Shown: positions 49,133-59,719 of the stretch, in pieces | How the letters are laid out: each line of letters begins with the position of its first letter | Numbering within the stretch: position 1 is the first letter of the stretch | Assembly (NCBI GenBank): GCA_051453625.1 | Contig: JBOZIK010000001.1 | Span: forward strand, 11,066,368-11,130,367 | DNA from: Welwitschia mirabilis | Taxonomy: Eukaryota; Gnetophyta; Gnetopsida; Welwitschiales | Direction: 5' to 3' | DNA: 64,000 bases | Translations under genes and position numbers: made by a program | The notes under the pieces: model-generated | Told to the model about the DNA's origin: nothing | Seen by the model: the letters and a program-made list of their open reading frames with translations, nothing else | Database searches by the model: none

Positions 49133-50232
49133 TGTTGCAGTACGTATTTGTGCAAACAATTTAAGCTTAAGAAGATCATGTCATTCATAAATAAAATAGA
49201 TATCTGCATAATACAATATACTAATATAGATAGGAGTTGATCTAAATGTCATAATCTGTCAAAGGCCTAGGCTAGAGAAAGAGAATTGATTTCCATAAAA
49301 AACACTTTGTATTCTATCAGCAGAAATAAATTGCAATGCATAGAAAACAGTGCAATACATTTATGCAAAGTTAATTTAGAAATAAAAAAGAATAATGTAT
49401 CTAAACTAATAATGCTCAACCTTGACAGAGGTTGTTCTCATAACCTATATCACTCAAGAAACTATCATTAAATCAAGATAAACATAAACTATGAGGGATA
49501 ATAACAAATAAACATAGAAAAAAAAATTGAATCTTTGTATTAATTGAACCACATCTATGTTACAAGCTAGCCGCACGTCAATAGAGGAATCATAGCCCAA
49601 CACCAAGGAAGACATCTCTTTGTAACTATGAAGGATGGATCTCCAGCCTTTTGATCTCTTATTATGAGAATTTCTCATGTAAGTGAAGACCAAATAGGGT
49701 TCAGATTAGGATCAATGCTTATTAACACAAAGTAAACAATAACAAGATAGATAGACAGGCATGGGCATAACCCTAATGATCATGCTAAAAAAACATACAA
49801 CCCAGTGGTAGAAGTTAGGTGAATGTTTAATGGGACATTACAATAGATGTTGTCCTATTGATCATCCAGAAAATATAGAGGATAATGCTACCTCATAATA
49901 ATCCACGTCACTACTAGATTAATCATAGTTAGCATCCTCATTTGCCTTAATTATTATACCATTCATACTATTGTCTAGATGATTAGATGAATGATGGGCT
50001 TTAACAAGTATTCCTCCAATGCATCAGCCTTAATGTTTTATAGGAAATCTGTCTCAGACATAGGAAGAATTAGAAACTACTCTGAATGCTACAAAATATG
50101 ATGGATATTGCATATTTTTGTATCTTTCATCTTAGCTCTCCATTATCATGGAAATTTAGCATATACCTATCTAATATCCTACAAAACTACTCAACATATC
50201 ATATCAATTATATGTAAGTGGGTAGCACAATA
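49133..50232 (-). repeat. gypsy-2 3' LTR
   Basis: 1100 bp, from TGTTGCAGTACGTATTTGTG to GTGGGTAGCACAATA. It aligns with the other family LTRs and contains very few CG dinucleotides (about four by hand count). Confidence 0.9.
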
Positions 50233-50250
50233 TGTCCCTCCAACTTAACC
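50233..50250 (-). other. gypsy-2 polypurine tract
   Basis: GTTAAGTTGGAGGGACA on the minus strand, directly before the 3' LTR start. Confidence 0.7.
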
Positions 50251-50506
50251 TTGTCAGTCCCTAACAAAACTAGGTAATGAACCATGTTTATGAGTCAATT
50301 TATTTAATAATAAAAATAGCTAATGTACTAAATAAATTATCTTAGAAAAATTTCCAAAATCTCAGAGCTACCAACTAAATCATGAAAAATCATAAAATTG
50401 AATATTTTACTTGATTTAAAGACTAACCATATCATCGTCTGGGTTGTCATCCCAATAATAGAGGATATGATAGACTCAAAAAATTTTCTTGAAAAACAAG
50501 ACCCTA

Positions 50507-50602
50507 CAACAAAATGTTTTTATACAGATAATCAGTTAATGCATTAAAAGCCTCCAACAAAATGTTTTTATACAGATAATCAGTTAATGCATTAAAAGCC
50601 TC
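50507..50602. repeat. perfect 48-bp tandem duplication in gypsy-2
   Basis: Units 50507-50554 and 50555-50602 are identical, starting CAACAAAATGTTTTTATACA. Gypsy-1 has a single, diverged unit at about 29760-29815. The duplication is therefore recent or an assembly artefact. Confidence 0.9.
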
Positions 50603-50885
50603 CCACTAAATTACACACTAATGAATAAAAAGATTACTTAAACAAAATCAATCCTTATTAATCATATGAAAAATATAGATAATCATAAAAATTAGATAAA
50701 AATAAATATAACAAACTGATTTAAAAATGATATGTATATATAATTAGTGAGTTTTAATACAAAAATACATAGAAGGAGAGATATAAAATATTATAAAAAA
50801 TCACTCCCCTCGTCTTCACATGATAAATTCTATCTAGGCAGCTGGTTTAAATGCAGAGGAAGAAGAAAAAAGATGCTTAGAATCA

Positions 50886-50985
50886 NNNNNNNNNNNNNNN
50901 NNNNNNNNNNNNNNNNNNNNNNNNNNNNNNNNNNNNNNNNNNNNNNNNNNNNNNNNNNNNNNNNNNNNNNNNNNNNNNNNNNNNN
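50886..50985. other. assembly gap (100 N)
   Basis: Placeholder gap inside gypsy-2. The flanks correspond to gypsy-1 positions about 30090 and 33655. Confidence 0.99.
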
Positions 50986-51399
50986 AATACATAAGTTAAG
51001 TTTAAATGATGATCAAGTAACATCATAACATCCATCAAAGGAATAAGCTAAGAAATAACTTATACAATAATAGGGATAAAGTCCTCTTCATCAAGAAGAA
51101 CCTTTAAAACAATTGTTTCTACCATGTTCATGGTTGCATTGAAAGATCCTTCATATAGTTTTGAACATTATTTATTAACTTTTTAAATCTACTTAGTCTT
51201 CAAATCTGGAATCTCAATAGATCCATTATAATTTACTCTCTTTATAAGATAAGGACCTAAAAGATGTACTTTAATATTATATAAGTTATCTTAGTTCAAA
51301 CTTTTTATGAAGTATATTTTTATAATGTTTAAACTTATCTCGGGCTTTATAGATTAATTAATGATGTATAGCATGAGTTTGTTCTTATCAAAGTGGTCT

Positions 51400-52270
51400 A
51401 ATTAGGCTAATCTATGTTTAAGATTTTTATGAAGATCTATAAGATTAAGTTAATGAGGAGCATGATAAGAGTTATAGCACACATCAATAGGTAAAGTACA
51501 AACTTTACTGTATATAAATTCATAAGGTGAAAAACTAAGAGAAGTACATCAAGTAATAAAGTAAGCCCAAAAAACATCATTAAGCTTAGAAGCCTTAAAT
51601 TTCTTATTCATAATGACAAGTTTTTATAAAATTTTTTTAATTTCTCTATTTGCATTTTTAGCCTATTCATTAGTTTAAGGATGAGAAGCATAAGCTACTC
51701 TATGTTCTATTCCAATGAAAAAAAGAAGTTTTCTAAAAATCTAATTAATAAAATGAGTTTCTTGATCACTAATGATAATTCTAGAAAAATTAAATCTCTA
51801 AAAAATATAAGTTTTAAGAAAATGAAAAATAGTTTGGGCATCATTCGAAGAAGTGGAAATTGCTTCAATCCCTTTAGTCACATAATCTATGGCTTAAAAT
51901 GAAATGTTTATCATGATAAAGTAGGTGAATAGGGCCTATGAAATCAATACCCTAATAGTCAAAAGGTTCACATTCAAGAATAGATCTAAGGGGCATCTCT
52001 TGAACACAATTAAGGCTATTATAATGCCGACAAAAATTACACATTCTAGTAAAATCAAAAGAATCCTGAAAAAGAGTTGACCAATAAAAACCAGAATGAA
52101 GAATTTTCATAGACATTTTCTGTCCACTAAAATAACCTCTATAAACATCACCATGACAAAGATGAAAGATTTCAGGATTTTTCTAATTAGGCATATATTT
52201 TCATATAGTTTGGTCTTTACAACTATGGTACAAATATGGCTTTATCCACTTATAGTTACCTATTTTATGG
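51400..52270 (-). pseudogene. gypsy-2 integrase
   Basis: The HHCC domain near 52170-52020 is visible as 'HLCHGDVYRGYFSGQK', 'KILHSGFYW' and 'CNFCRHYNSLN', with both Cys kept. The core starts with 'QGIDFIGPIHL' near 51955-51920, keeping the first catalytic Asp. The later core segment near 51560-51520 corresponds to the YGKxCHLPVE block of plant gypsy integrases. Stops and shifts are present. Confidence 0.85.
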
Positions 52271-52539
52271 AGAAAAGATTTACATTAATTATAAGTCCAA
52301 TATTATGGTCTTTTCATGGTTACAAGGTAATTAACAATATCTACATACCAATGAGGATCATGAGTAGAAGATATAGCAAAAGGTTACTTATCTGGAAAAG
52401 AATCATCAATAACAGAATCATTAGGAGGAGAAGAAAGACAAGACAAATGATCAGTAATACAATTATTCTTCCCTGTTTTATCTATGATGGTCAAATTAAA
52501 CTTTTTCATAAAGAGGATCTATCTAATCAATCTAGCACT

Positions 52540-53760
52540 AGAATCTTTCTTATCCATAAGGTAACAAATAGTATCATGATTAGTACAAACATTTGTGTAA
52601 AACCCTAAAAGATAATGTCTGAGTGTATCAAGGAAAACGATGAAGGCTAACATTTCCTTCTTTGTAGTAGTGTAATTAATTTGAGTTCTAGATAAAGATT
52701 TACTATGATAAGATATAAATTTAAAATCATTTCCATATTTTTAACAAAGTATCCCATCCATAGCAAAATTACTTACATCACGTATTAATTCAAAGTCTTT
52801 TTCCCAATTGGGTCCCGTTACAATAGGAGCATAAGAAAGTTTATATTTAAGCCTATTAAAAGTAAGCTAACAAGATTCATTTCATTTAAATTTAGTCTCT
52901 CTCTAGTAACAAGTGAAGGAGTTTATAAATATTTATATAATTATGAATAAACTAATAGTAAAAACCACAATGACCAAGAAAAGATCTAACCTATTTTATA
53001 TTTGTAGGGAGATTTAGGTTTTGAATAATACCAACTTTTTCGGAATCCATCCTAATACCCTCTTTCAAAATATGATGACCTAAAACAATTCCACTTTCAA
53101 CTAAAATAAACTTTTTTCGTAACTCAAATGTAGGCCACTAGAAATGCAATGATCAAGGACTTTCTATAATCATTCCAATATTTATTCAAAGGTTTCAGCA
53201 TAAATAGAGAAGTTATCCATAAAAATTTCAATAGAATCCTCTAGTATATCAGAAAAAATACCCATCATAGTACACTGAAAAGTACCAAAAGCATTACAAA
53301 GTCCAAAAGGCATGTGTTGAAAAGCAAAAGTACCAAAAGGTGAAGTCAAAGTAGTTTTGGCTTGCTCCTCACTGGTAATACAAATCTAGTTGTAACCACT
53401 ATATCCATCAAGAAAATGATAAAAGGCATGTCCCTAAATCCTATCAAGTATCTAATCAAGAAAAGACAAATGACAATGATTATTTTTAATTCCTTTAGTT
53501 TTCTAAAGTCTATGTACATCCTTCATTTTCCATCTTTCTTAGGTATTATCATCAAACGGCTAACCCACTCACTATCATCTATAGCATAAATGACTCTAGC
53601 ATCTATTAATTTTATGATTTCATCTTTAACAACTTACTTAAGGGATATATTAAGTGTATGTTAGAGTTGCATAATAGGTTTTGCATTTTCTTCAAGGTAG
53701 ATTTTATGTTGAACAATTAAGGTAAGAATGGTTGTCAAATCATTATGGGACCAAGAGAAT
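52540..53760 (-). pseudogene. gypsy-2 reverse transcriptase and RNase H
   Basis: Reading the minus strand gives 'SEWVSPF' near 53560, then 'YSGYN' and 'TLTSPFGTFAFQHMPFGLCN' near 53370-53300. The catalytic box is 'IFMDNFSIYAETFE' near 53225-53180, FMDN where FMDD is expected, so one Asp is lost. RNase H shows 'FKFISYHSKSLSRTQINYTT' and 'KEMLAFIVFLDTLRHYLLGF' near 52720-52600. The antisense frame 52096-52608 (170 codons on +) is only a shadow of this region. Confidence 0.88.
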
Positions 53761-53931
53761 GCATTTATCTTAGATTGTAGAAGAGAGATTAGACTTGATT
53801 ATTATTAAGGGAAAAGATTTTTGTTAATTATTAAAGGTTTTATTAAAATCATATTCAAAAAAATTTATTTCAATTTTCTAGATAAGGGTTTCAAATTTAT
53901 ATTTTTATTTTCTATTAAATTTTTAAGAAAA

Positions 53932-54015
53932 TGCTCTATTGTCTTAGACTGTCATCCAGACATTAGAAGTGGATGACCATCCTCAAAATATGAAATCTTA
54001 GTTTTGCTCAAATAT
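53932..54015. repeat. about 85-bp segment present in gypsy-2, absent from gypsy-1
   Basis: Between conserved blocks (left TTAAATTTTxAAGAAA, right GTTGACAG) gypsy-2 has an extra stretch containing GTCATCCAGACATTAGAAGTGG and ATGACC. This is a copy of the palindrome module found elsewhere in the family. Gypsy-1 goes directly from one block to the other at about 36620-36650. Confidence 0.75.
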
Positions 54016-54640
54016 TAGACTTCTGCATAGTTGACAGACTCAGTCTCTCTACTCTCCAGATCAAAATAGTTAATTCCTAGATGGTCAAAATTGCATTGAT
54101 CTTCAAAAACATATAATTTGTCTACTTCCAGTTGATTATCAAACAAAGTTGGTTCATGAATCATTGACCATCTCTCCTGAAGTAGATGGTGTTGTAAAAC
54201 TAAAGTTGACTTTATTTCTTCTTCTACACTCAAATCATTTTCTAAATCTTTTTCAGTCACATTAAACACTCTTATTGAAAACTTGTTGTTTCCTAAATAA
54301 CACTCCATCAAATTGGTTTTCATATCTATAATATAATGGGCTATTGCACAAAAAGATCTATTTAGAATTAAATGATAACCACCATTATGTTTAACTTCTA
54401 TCACAAAAACATCGACGAGGTAGAAAGCTTCTTCAATCTGAACGAGCAAATCATTAATCACATCTAAAAGTTTCTTAATAGAGGTATCAGTCAATTCTAA
54501 AACAATCCACGTAGGCTCTATTCTATGTTCTAGTCCAAGTATTTGATAAATATGCAAGAGCATAATGTTAACACTAGCTCCAATATAAATGAAGGCTTTC
54601 TTAAATCTTCTATTTCCTTCTAAAGTGACATTAATAATTA
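54015..54640 (-). pseudogene. gypsy-2 protease
   Basis: The longest convincing coding piece of the family: 182 open codons (54563-54015). Upstream the active site reads 'KAFIYIGASVNIMLLHIYQI' near 54597-54540. The catalytic Asp of DLGASVNLMP is now Tyr, one G-to-T change. The domain continues with 'AFYLVDVFVIEVKHNGGYHL' and 'NRSFCAIAHYIIDMKTNL' (usually GRPFLxTAxAxIDxxxG). The remainder is an acidic linker towards RT. Despite the long open frame the enzyme could not be active. Confidence 0.88.
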
Positions 54641-54779
54641 CTTCCCCTGGATCTTTAGACTTTGGAAATCTTTGTAAAACTAAGTTGTTAATGTATTGAG
54701 CTAGAAATAATTTACTAGGGATGGTTCATTTTGTTTTCTTCTAATTAGATCTTTCCACAACTTAGAATACTTAGGGTTA

Positions 54780-56369
54780 TCTTACAAAAGTCTCCAAAAT
54801 GATAAATTGATACTCACATTTTACATTAAGATTTTAAATGATCATTAAAAATAGGATTCATGTTTAATCTATTAAGTCAAGGGGTAGCAGGTTTCTTATG
54901 TGAAGAATTTTGCTTTTTATTACTTAATGGAGAAGGGAAAGAATGATTTTCTAAAATTTCTATGTCCTCTTTTTCATCATTTTTGTTACTTTGTAATGTG
55001 AAAGCCTTATGGGTGGAAGGTGTTATCTTATTTTCACTTCTTGTTACCACCTTACAATCTTTCTTAACTTTATTTGAGTTTGGTAAAGGTTGAGTGGTAA
55101 GTTATCCTTATGGTCTTTGGTTAGCAAGCATAGTTTATTACAAAATACATACAAAGTTTTTCTCAACTCATTAATAGAATTTCTAAGGAGATCACCTTGG
55201 TTTTATGAGTTGGATGGGATTGCTTGATTAGTTGCGTTGTTTGATTTGAAGTTTATATTTTCAATCTCTTTTTAAATGGTTGTAAATTAGGATAATTTAT
55301 TTGAAAATTTTTAAAGTTATATTGTCCACTTATTCTAAGTTGAAAATTGTTGTGATTTTGAATTTGTCTTTGGTTTTCATTTTAGTTAAAGTTTGAGAAT
55401 CTTTGGTTGAAGGTACACATTTCTTCATAGATTCTTTTTTTGCAAGTTGGAAGTAAAGGACTTTACTTTATAACATGATAATTATCTTTGCAAAAATCAC
55501 AAGTAGGAGCTACAACTATACTTTTTTCAGTTGCAACCTTTTCATCTAAAATCATCTGAGTATTTTTTTTTAGAGTTGAGGTGAAATCCTTAATGACATT
55601 TGTTGATTTATTTTTAGTTTTTATTTCTTCTTTTTCTTATTTAGCTTCCTTATAATCTTTAATGATTTGACCTATAATTCGTTTTTCTCTATATGAGGAT
55701 TTAGACCAAGTTTGACTTACTTCTACTAGCTCTTCTAATACTTTTTAATCATTTTCTAAGGTAAGGTTCAATAAATTTCCTCTACATGAAAAATCAACTA
55801 ATTACTTTATTTGACTATTGAGTCCACTATAAAAATAGTCTACTAATTCTTCTTGAGAAAAATCATCTACATGATTTGAATGTAAAGTAACAAAAATATC
55901 TTATAAGTAGAGGCATAATCTTCATTAGGTAATTGGTTTCACTCATGAATCTTTTAATGAAGGCTTCTCAAACTTGAATCCATGATTTTAAACTTTTATG
56001 AGAAATCGTTCTTAACCAAAGTTTAGCCTTACCTTTTAAAGTGATGGGAAATATGACCATGTAAGTTCTATCACTTATTCTTTTTTTACGATTTCTTGAA
56101 GTGAGCAGTAATTCTTCTATATTGACAATGTGTTATAAAGGATCTTCATCAAGTTCTCTCCTAAAAATAGGATAGGCATTTAGGTTTCTAAGTTCAACAT
56201 CATTACTAGAGGTAAATCCAAGGGGTTTAAATTTCACATTTCTTATTAGTAATTAGATCTATAAGGGTGACATTTGCATTAGTTTTAATAGGTGTTATCA
56301 TAAGGTTCCAATGACAAGGGATGGATTAGACAAAGCAGTTTTCTTTTGCTTTTGTGATAAGGTAAATAT
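54780..56369 (-). pseudogene. gypsy-2 gag
   Basis: Collinear with gypsy-1 gag. The position of the gypsy-1 start codon is occupied by ATA (56369-56367), then 'LSQKQKKTA' follows in frame. Capsid-like remnants lie near 56110-55960 and the asparagine-rich tail near 55390-55260. Stops are numerous. Confidence 0.78.
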
Positions 56370-57032
56370 GTTTATAAATTGGAAACTACGTCAACACAAT
56401 CTCCTAAAAAATTTTCCCTCACAAAATCCAAATTTGAAGAAATAAAAGTGGAAATTTCTAGAATTTCTAAACTTTGTGTACATTTCCTATGTGTACTTGA
56501 ATTAGTTTCAAGATCGATTAAACCTTCTCAGATATTTTCCTCTATGAATAGTTGCTCTCTTTAGTATATTTCTTTATTACCAGATTTTACCATACATGCT
56601 TAGTTTTTGATGCACAAAGTATCATCCCTGCAATTATCAAGATGTAAGATTGGATGATAAAAACATAAAAAACATAAAAAATAAAAAAAAAGTGGAAAAT
56701 AGAAACACAAAATTGACAGACATAGAAAACACAAACAGTAGATTATCATCTACCTAAGTCATCTAGATGACACAGGGAACAATAAGAAAAATCCTAAAAT
56801 TTCTTAAAAGAATAAAAAGTTAAAAAATCAGGGCATAGAGTTGTTGTTACTGCACATCATCTAGACGATGAAGTGGACAATAAAACTTTTATTGCAGAGT
56901 AGAAAAACGGAAACTTATGAAAAGAAAACCTATGCTACTATAGATAAAAATACAATGCTACTACAAGCAAACATCCAAACTAAGATCCAAATACTCATCA
57001 GAGCAACAACAACTCTCAAACTCAAGTATCCT
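56370..57032 (-). other. gypsy-2 untranslated leader
   Basis: Between PBS and gag. It contains palindrome modules at about 56626-56665, 56744-56785 and 56855-56887, matching the three in the gypsy-1 leader. Confidence 0.75.
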
Positions 57033-57051
57033 TCCTCGGCAATGGTGCCAA
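57033..57051 (-). other. gypsy-2 primer binding site
   Basis: TTGGCACCATTGCCGAGGA on the minus strand, two bases after the 5' LTR end. Close to the Athila-type site TGGCGCCGTTGCCGGGG. Confidence 0.88.
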
Positions 57052-57053
57052 GA

Positions 57054-57745
57054 TATTGTAATGCATATTTGTGCAAATGATTTAAGCTCAAAAAGATCCT
57101 GTCATTCACAAATAAAATATATATCTATACAATACACTAATATAGATGGAAGTTGACCTAAATGTCATAATCTGTCAAAGGCCTAGACTAGAAAAAGAGA
57201 ATTGATTTCCATAAGAAGCACTTTATATTCTATCAATAGAAATAAATCATAATGTAGAGAAATATAATGCAACACACTTATACAAAGTTAATTTAGGAAT
57301 AAAAAGAAATAATACACCTAAACTAACAATGCTCAACCTTGATAAAGGTTTTCTCATAACCTATATCACTCAAGAGACTGTCCCTGAGTCAAGAGCAACA
57401 TAAGCTATGAGGGATAAGAATAAACAAGTATAGGAAAAGGAAAATGAATCTTTATATTAATTGAACCACATCTGGTGTTACAAAGTAGCCATACCTCAAT
57501 GAAGGAAGCACAGCCCAACACTAAGAAGGACATTTCTTTATAACTATAAAGAATGGATCTCTAGTCCTTCGATCTCTTACTACTAGAATTTTTTGTGCAA
57601 ACGAAAACTAGACGGAGTCAAGGGCAGGATTGACACTTATTAACACAAAGTACACAACAATAAGACAGATAGAAAAGCATGAACACAACCCTAACGATTG
57701 TGTTAAAAAAACATACAAATACGTGGCAAGAGTTAGGTGAATGTT
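57054..57745 (-). repeat. gypsy-2 5' LTR, distal part
   Basis: Starts TATTGTAATGCATATTTGTG, a decayed family terminus. It is interrupted at ATGTT (57741-57745) by the solo LTR. Confidence 0.88.
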
Positions 57746-59053
57746 TGTTGCGGTGTGTATTTGTGCAATAGTTCATGTTTCAAATTCAATCCTGTTAATA
57801 ATAATAAGATGCAAAACACAACACGCTAGTATAGACGGAGTGATCCAAATATCGTAATTCCATCAAAGGCCAATGGTATGGACAATAAAGAGTTGATTTC
57901 AGATAAGAAATATGTAACTTTAATCTATTAAATTTAAATTGCAATGCATGGGATTTAAAAGATGATGATGCAAACTAATCTATGAAAATAAATAGCGATG
58001 CACCTAATCTAATTAAGCTCAACCTTAACNNNNNNNNNNNNNNNNNNNNNNNNNNNNNNNNNNNNNNNNNNNNNNNNNNNNNNNNNNNNNNNNNNNNNNN
58101 NNNNNNNNNNNNNNNNNNNNNNNNNNNNNGCCCTCATAATCTATATAATTAAAGAAACCTGTCACGAATCTAGAACAACATAAACTATGAGGGATAAGTT
58201 CCTACAGTTATTAACAAAAAGAGTAATTCATATTAAAATGTAAAAAGAGCATCTGTATCTCAAAGTAGCTATTCCTCAATGGAGGATACGCCACCCAACA
58301 CGAAGGTAATGTCTCTCTAGATTACAAGATGATTCTCCAGTCCTAAGATCTCCTGTCACGAGAATGTTAGGTACTGTCAAAGATGATTAGGGATCAAGGG
58401 GGAGACCTTTATTTATAGGCAGAAAGGGAAAAGGGACTAACAAAAAAGTATAAGATAAACTCTAACTAACATGAAAGGGAAAGTCGCAATTAACAAGCGA
58501 TAACTCAGGAATACAATATGTGAAAGTGTCAGATGACAGTGTCATCCAGGTGATCGTCCGAACGATGGAGGAGACGATAGGGATTTACAATGAGATATCT
58601 TAATTTGCTTCTAGTTTAACTATCTGTGATCTTTATGCAAACTGTTATTGACTAATTCTAGAGATTCCGTCCACTAGTGTCGTCTGGACGATGAGGTGAA
58701 CGATAGAGTCTGATGATAAGATGTTCACTTCAACTGCAAGCTATCTAGAATTAAGTCTATCATCTGTCGAATTAGGATTGTCATCCTAACAGTCGTCTGA
58801 ATGACATAGAAGACGACAGTCTTCTACTCATCCTTTGTCAGTGTGATATCTGGTTGTTTGTAGGGATAATCATCTAAAAATACAATTTATCCATATCTAT
58901 AGAAAATCTTCGTGAATTATATGATAAACTACATGTTTTCGTCTTGTGTTCCTGGATTCTCAATTGTCATAGGAACTAGGCATTTATCTGTTAGTTTATC
59001 TGCAAAACAACTCAAAATACCCTATCAAATACACTTAAGTTGGCGTCGCAACA
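57746..59053 (-). repeat. solo LTR of the same family, nested
   Basis: Bounded by TGTTGCGGTGTGTATTTGTG and GGCGTCGCAACA, with the perfect terminal inverted repeat TGTTGCG/CGCAACA. Perfect ATGTT duplications lie on both sides (57741-57745 and 59054-59058). It has no internal region, so it arose by LTR-LTR recombination. It keeps many CG dinucleotides (about 25-30 by hand count), unlike the host LTR, and is thus the youngest layer. Three full palindrome modules lie near 58538-58584, 58679-58709 and 58780-58823. A 100-N gap interrupts it. Confidence 0.92.
58030..58129. other. assembly gap (100 N), probably oversized
   Basis: The other LTRs of the family have only about ten bases at this position (between CTCAACCTT and CCTCATAA). 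The true gap is therefore probably near 10 bp. Confidence 0.85.
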
Positions 59054-59058
59054 ATGTT
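59054..59058. repeat. right target-site duplication of the solo LTR
   Basis: ATGTT, identical to 57741-57745. Confidence 0.92.
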
Positions 59059-59464
59059 CAGTGGGATATTACAATAGATGTCATTCTGTTGGTCGTCTAG
59101 ATGATATAGGAGATGATGCCATCTTATAATAATTCATGTCATTGCTAGACTGATCATAATCAGCATCCTCATTGGCCTTAACTGTTCTATCATTCATACT
59201 GTCATCTGAATGATTAGGTGAATGATGGGCTTTAACAAGTATTCCTTTAATGCATTAGCCTCAATGTTTTTGTAGAAAATTTATCTCACAAATAGGAAGT
59301 ATTAGGAATTTTTATGAATGCTGCAAAATATAATGGAGATTGCATGTTTTTGTATCTTTTATCTCAGCTCCCTATCATCATAGAAATCCAGCATATACTT
59401 GTCTAATATCCTATAAAACTACTCAAAATAACCTATCAAATATATGTAAGTTGGCAGCACAACA
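59059..59464 (-). repeat. gypsy-2 5' LTR, proximal part
   Basis: Continues the LTR after the solo insertion and ends GGCAGCACAACA. Together with 57054-57745 it gives an LTR of about 1.1 kb. Confidence 0.9.
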
Positions 59465-59469
59465 GTCAT
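59465..59469. repeat. gypsy-2 right target-site duplication
   Basis: GTCAT, paired with ATCAT at 49128-49132. Confidence 0.85.
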
Positions 59470-59680
59470 AATTCCTCCTAAATTTCCTTATGTTGTAGAA
59501 GTGAAAATGTTTCACTACTGCTAGGATTTTTCTAATTTCATGTTTTCTCATATTTTTATCTCTTATAAATAGACTAAATTAATGTTAAGTTTACTAATCA
59601 AATTTCTTAAGGTCTTTTTCTTATAAGGGGACATTAGTCCCCTATAGTTCTAGGTGAGACACTCCATCAAGTTTGTTTTT
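59465..59680 (-). pseudogene. LINE-B endonuclease, N-terminal part
   Basis: The minus strand reads as the start of an ORF2 endonuclease. 'NYRGLMSPYKKKTLRNLI' is preceded by a stop where the family has Trp (WNxRGL), followed by 'INLVYL', a stop, and 'EIKI' where LQETK is usual. It ends 'GNLGGIM', the SGGI motif, at the gypsy-2 insertion. The catalytic Glu of the QETK motif is kept, and the Gln before it has become a stop. The rest of the domain lies at 49127-48590, on the other side of gypsy-2. Confidence 0.8.
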
Positions 59681-59719
59681 GTCCCTTTTTGGATGTCCCC
59701 TAACCTTTTTTCATCATCT

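Larger units (their letters stand above)
50251..51400 (-). other. gypsy-2 post-integrase region with gap
   Basis: Aligned with gypsy-1 29500-30090 on the left and 33655-34200 on the right. No coding domain is left. The 100-N gap 50886-50985 stands where about 3.5 kb of gypsy-1 sequence has no counterpart. Confidence 0.7.
49133..59464 (-). mobile_element. gypsy-2, Ty3/gypsy element, same family as gypsy-1
   Basis: Minus-strand element with a 3' LTR of 1100 bp at 49133-50232 and a 5' LTR at 57054-59464 split by a solo LTR. The PBS and gag, protease, RT, RNase H and integrase are collinear with gypsy-1. The sequence matching gypsy-1 about 30090-33655 is missing and a 100-N gap (50886-50985) stands in its place. 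The deletion may thus be real or an assembly effect. An extra segment of about 85 bp at 53932-54015 and a perfect 48-bp tandem duplication distinguish it from gypsy-1. The host sequence is the LINE-B endonuclease. Confidence 0.92.

Noticed and set aside
49286-49693. Short frames on both strands near 49.3-49.7 kb, and the matching ones near 21.5-21.7 and 39.7-40.0 kb
   Set aside because: They lie inside family LTRs and recur only because LTR copies are homologous.
52096-52608. 170-codon plus-strand open frame
   Set aside because: It is antisense to the gypsy-2 RNase H and integrase region, whose minus-strand reading shows real family motifs. The plus frame has none.
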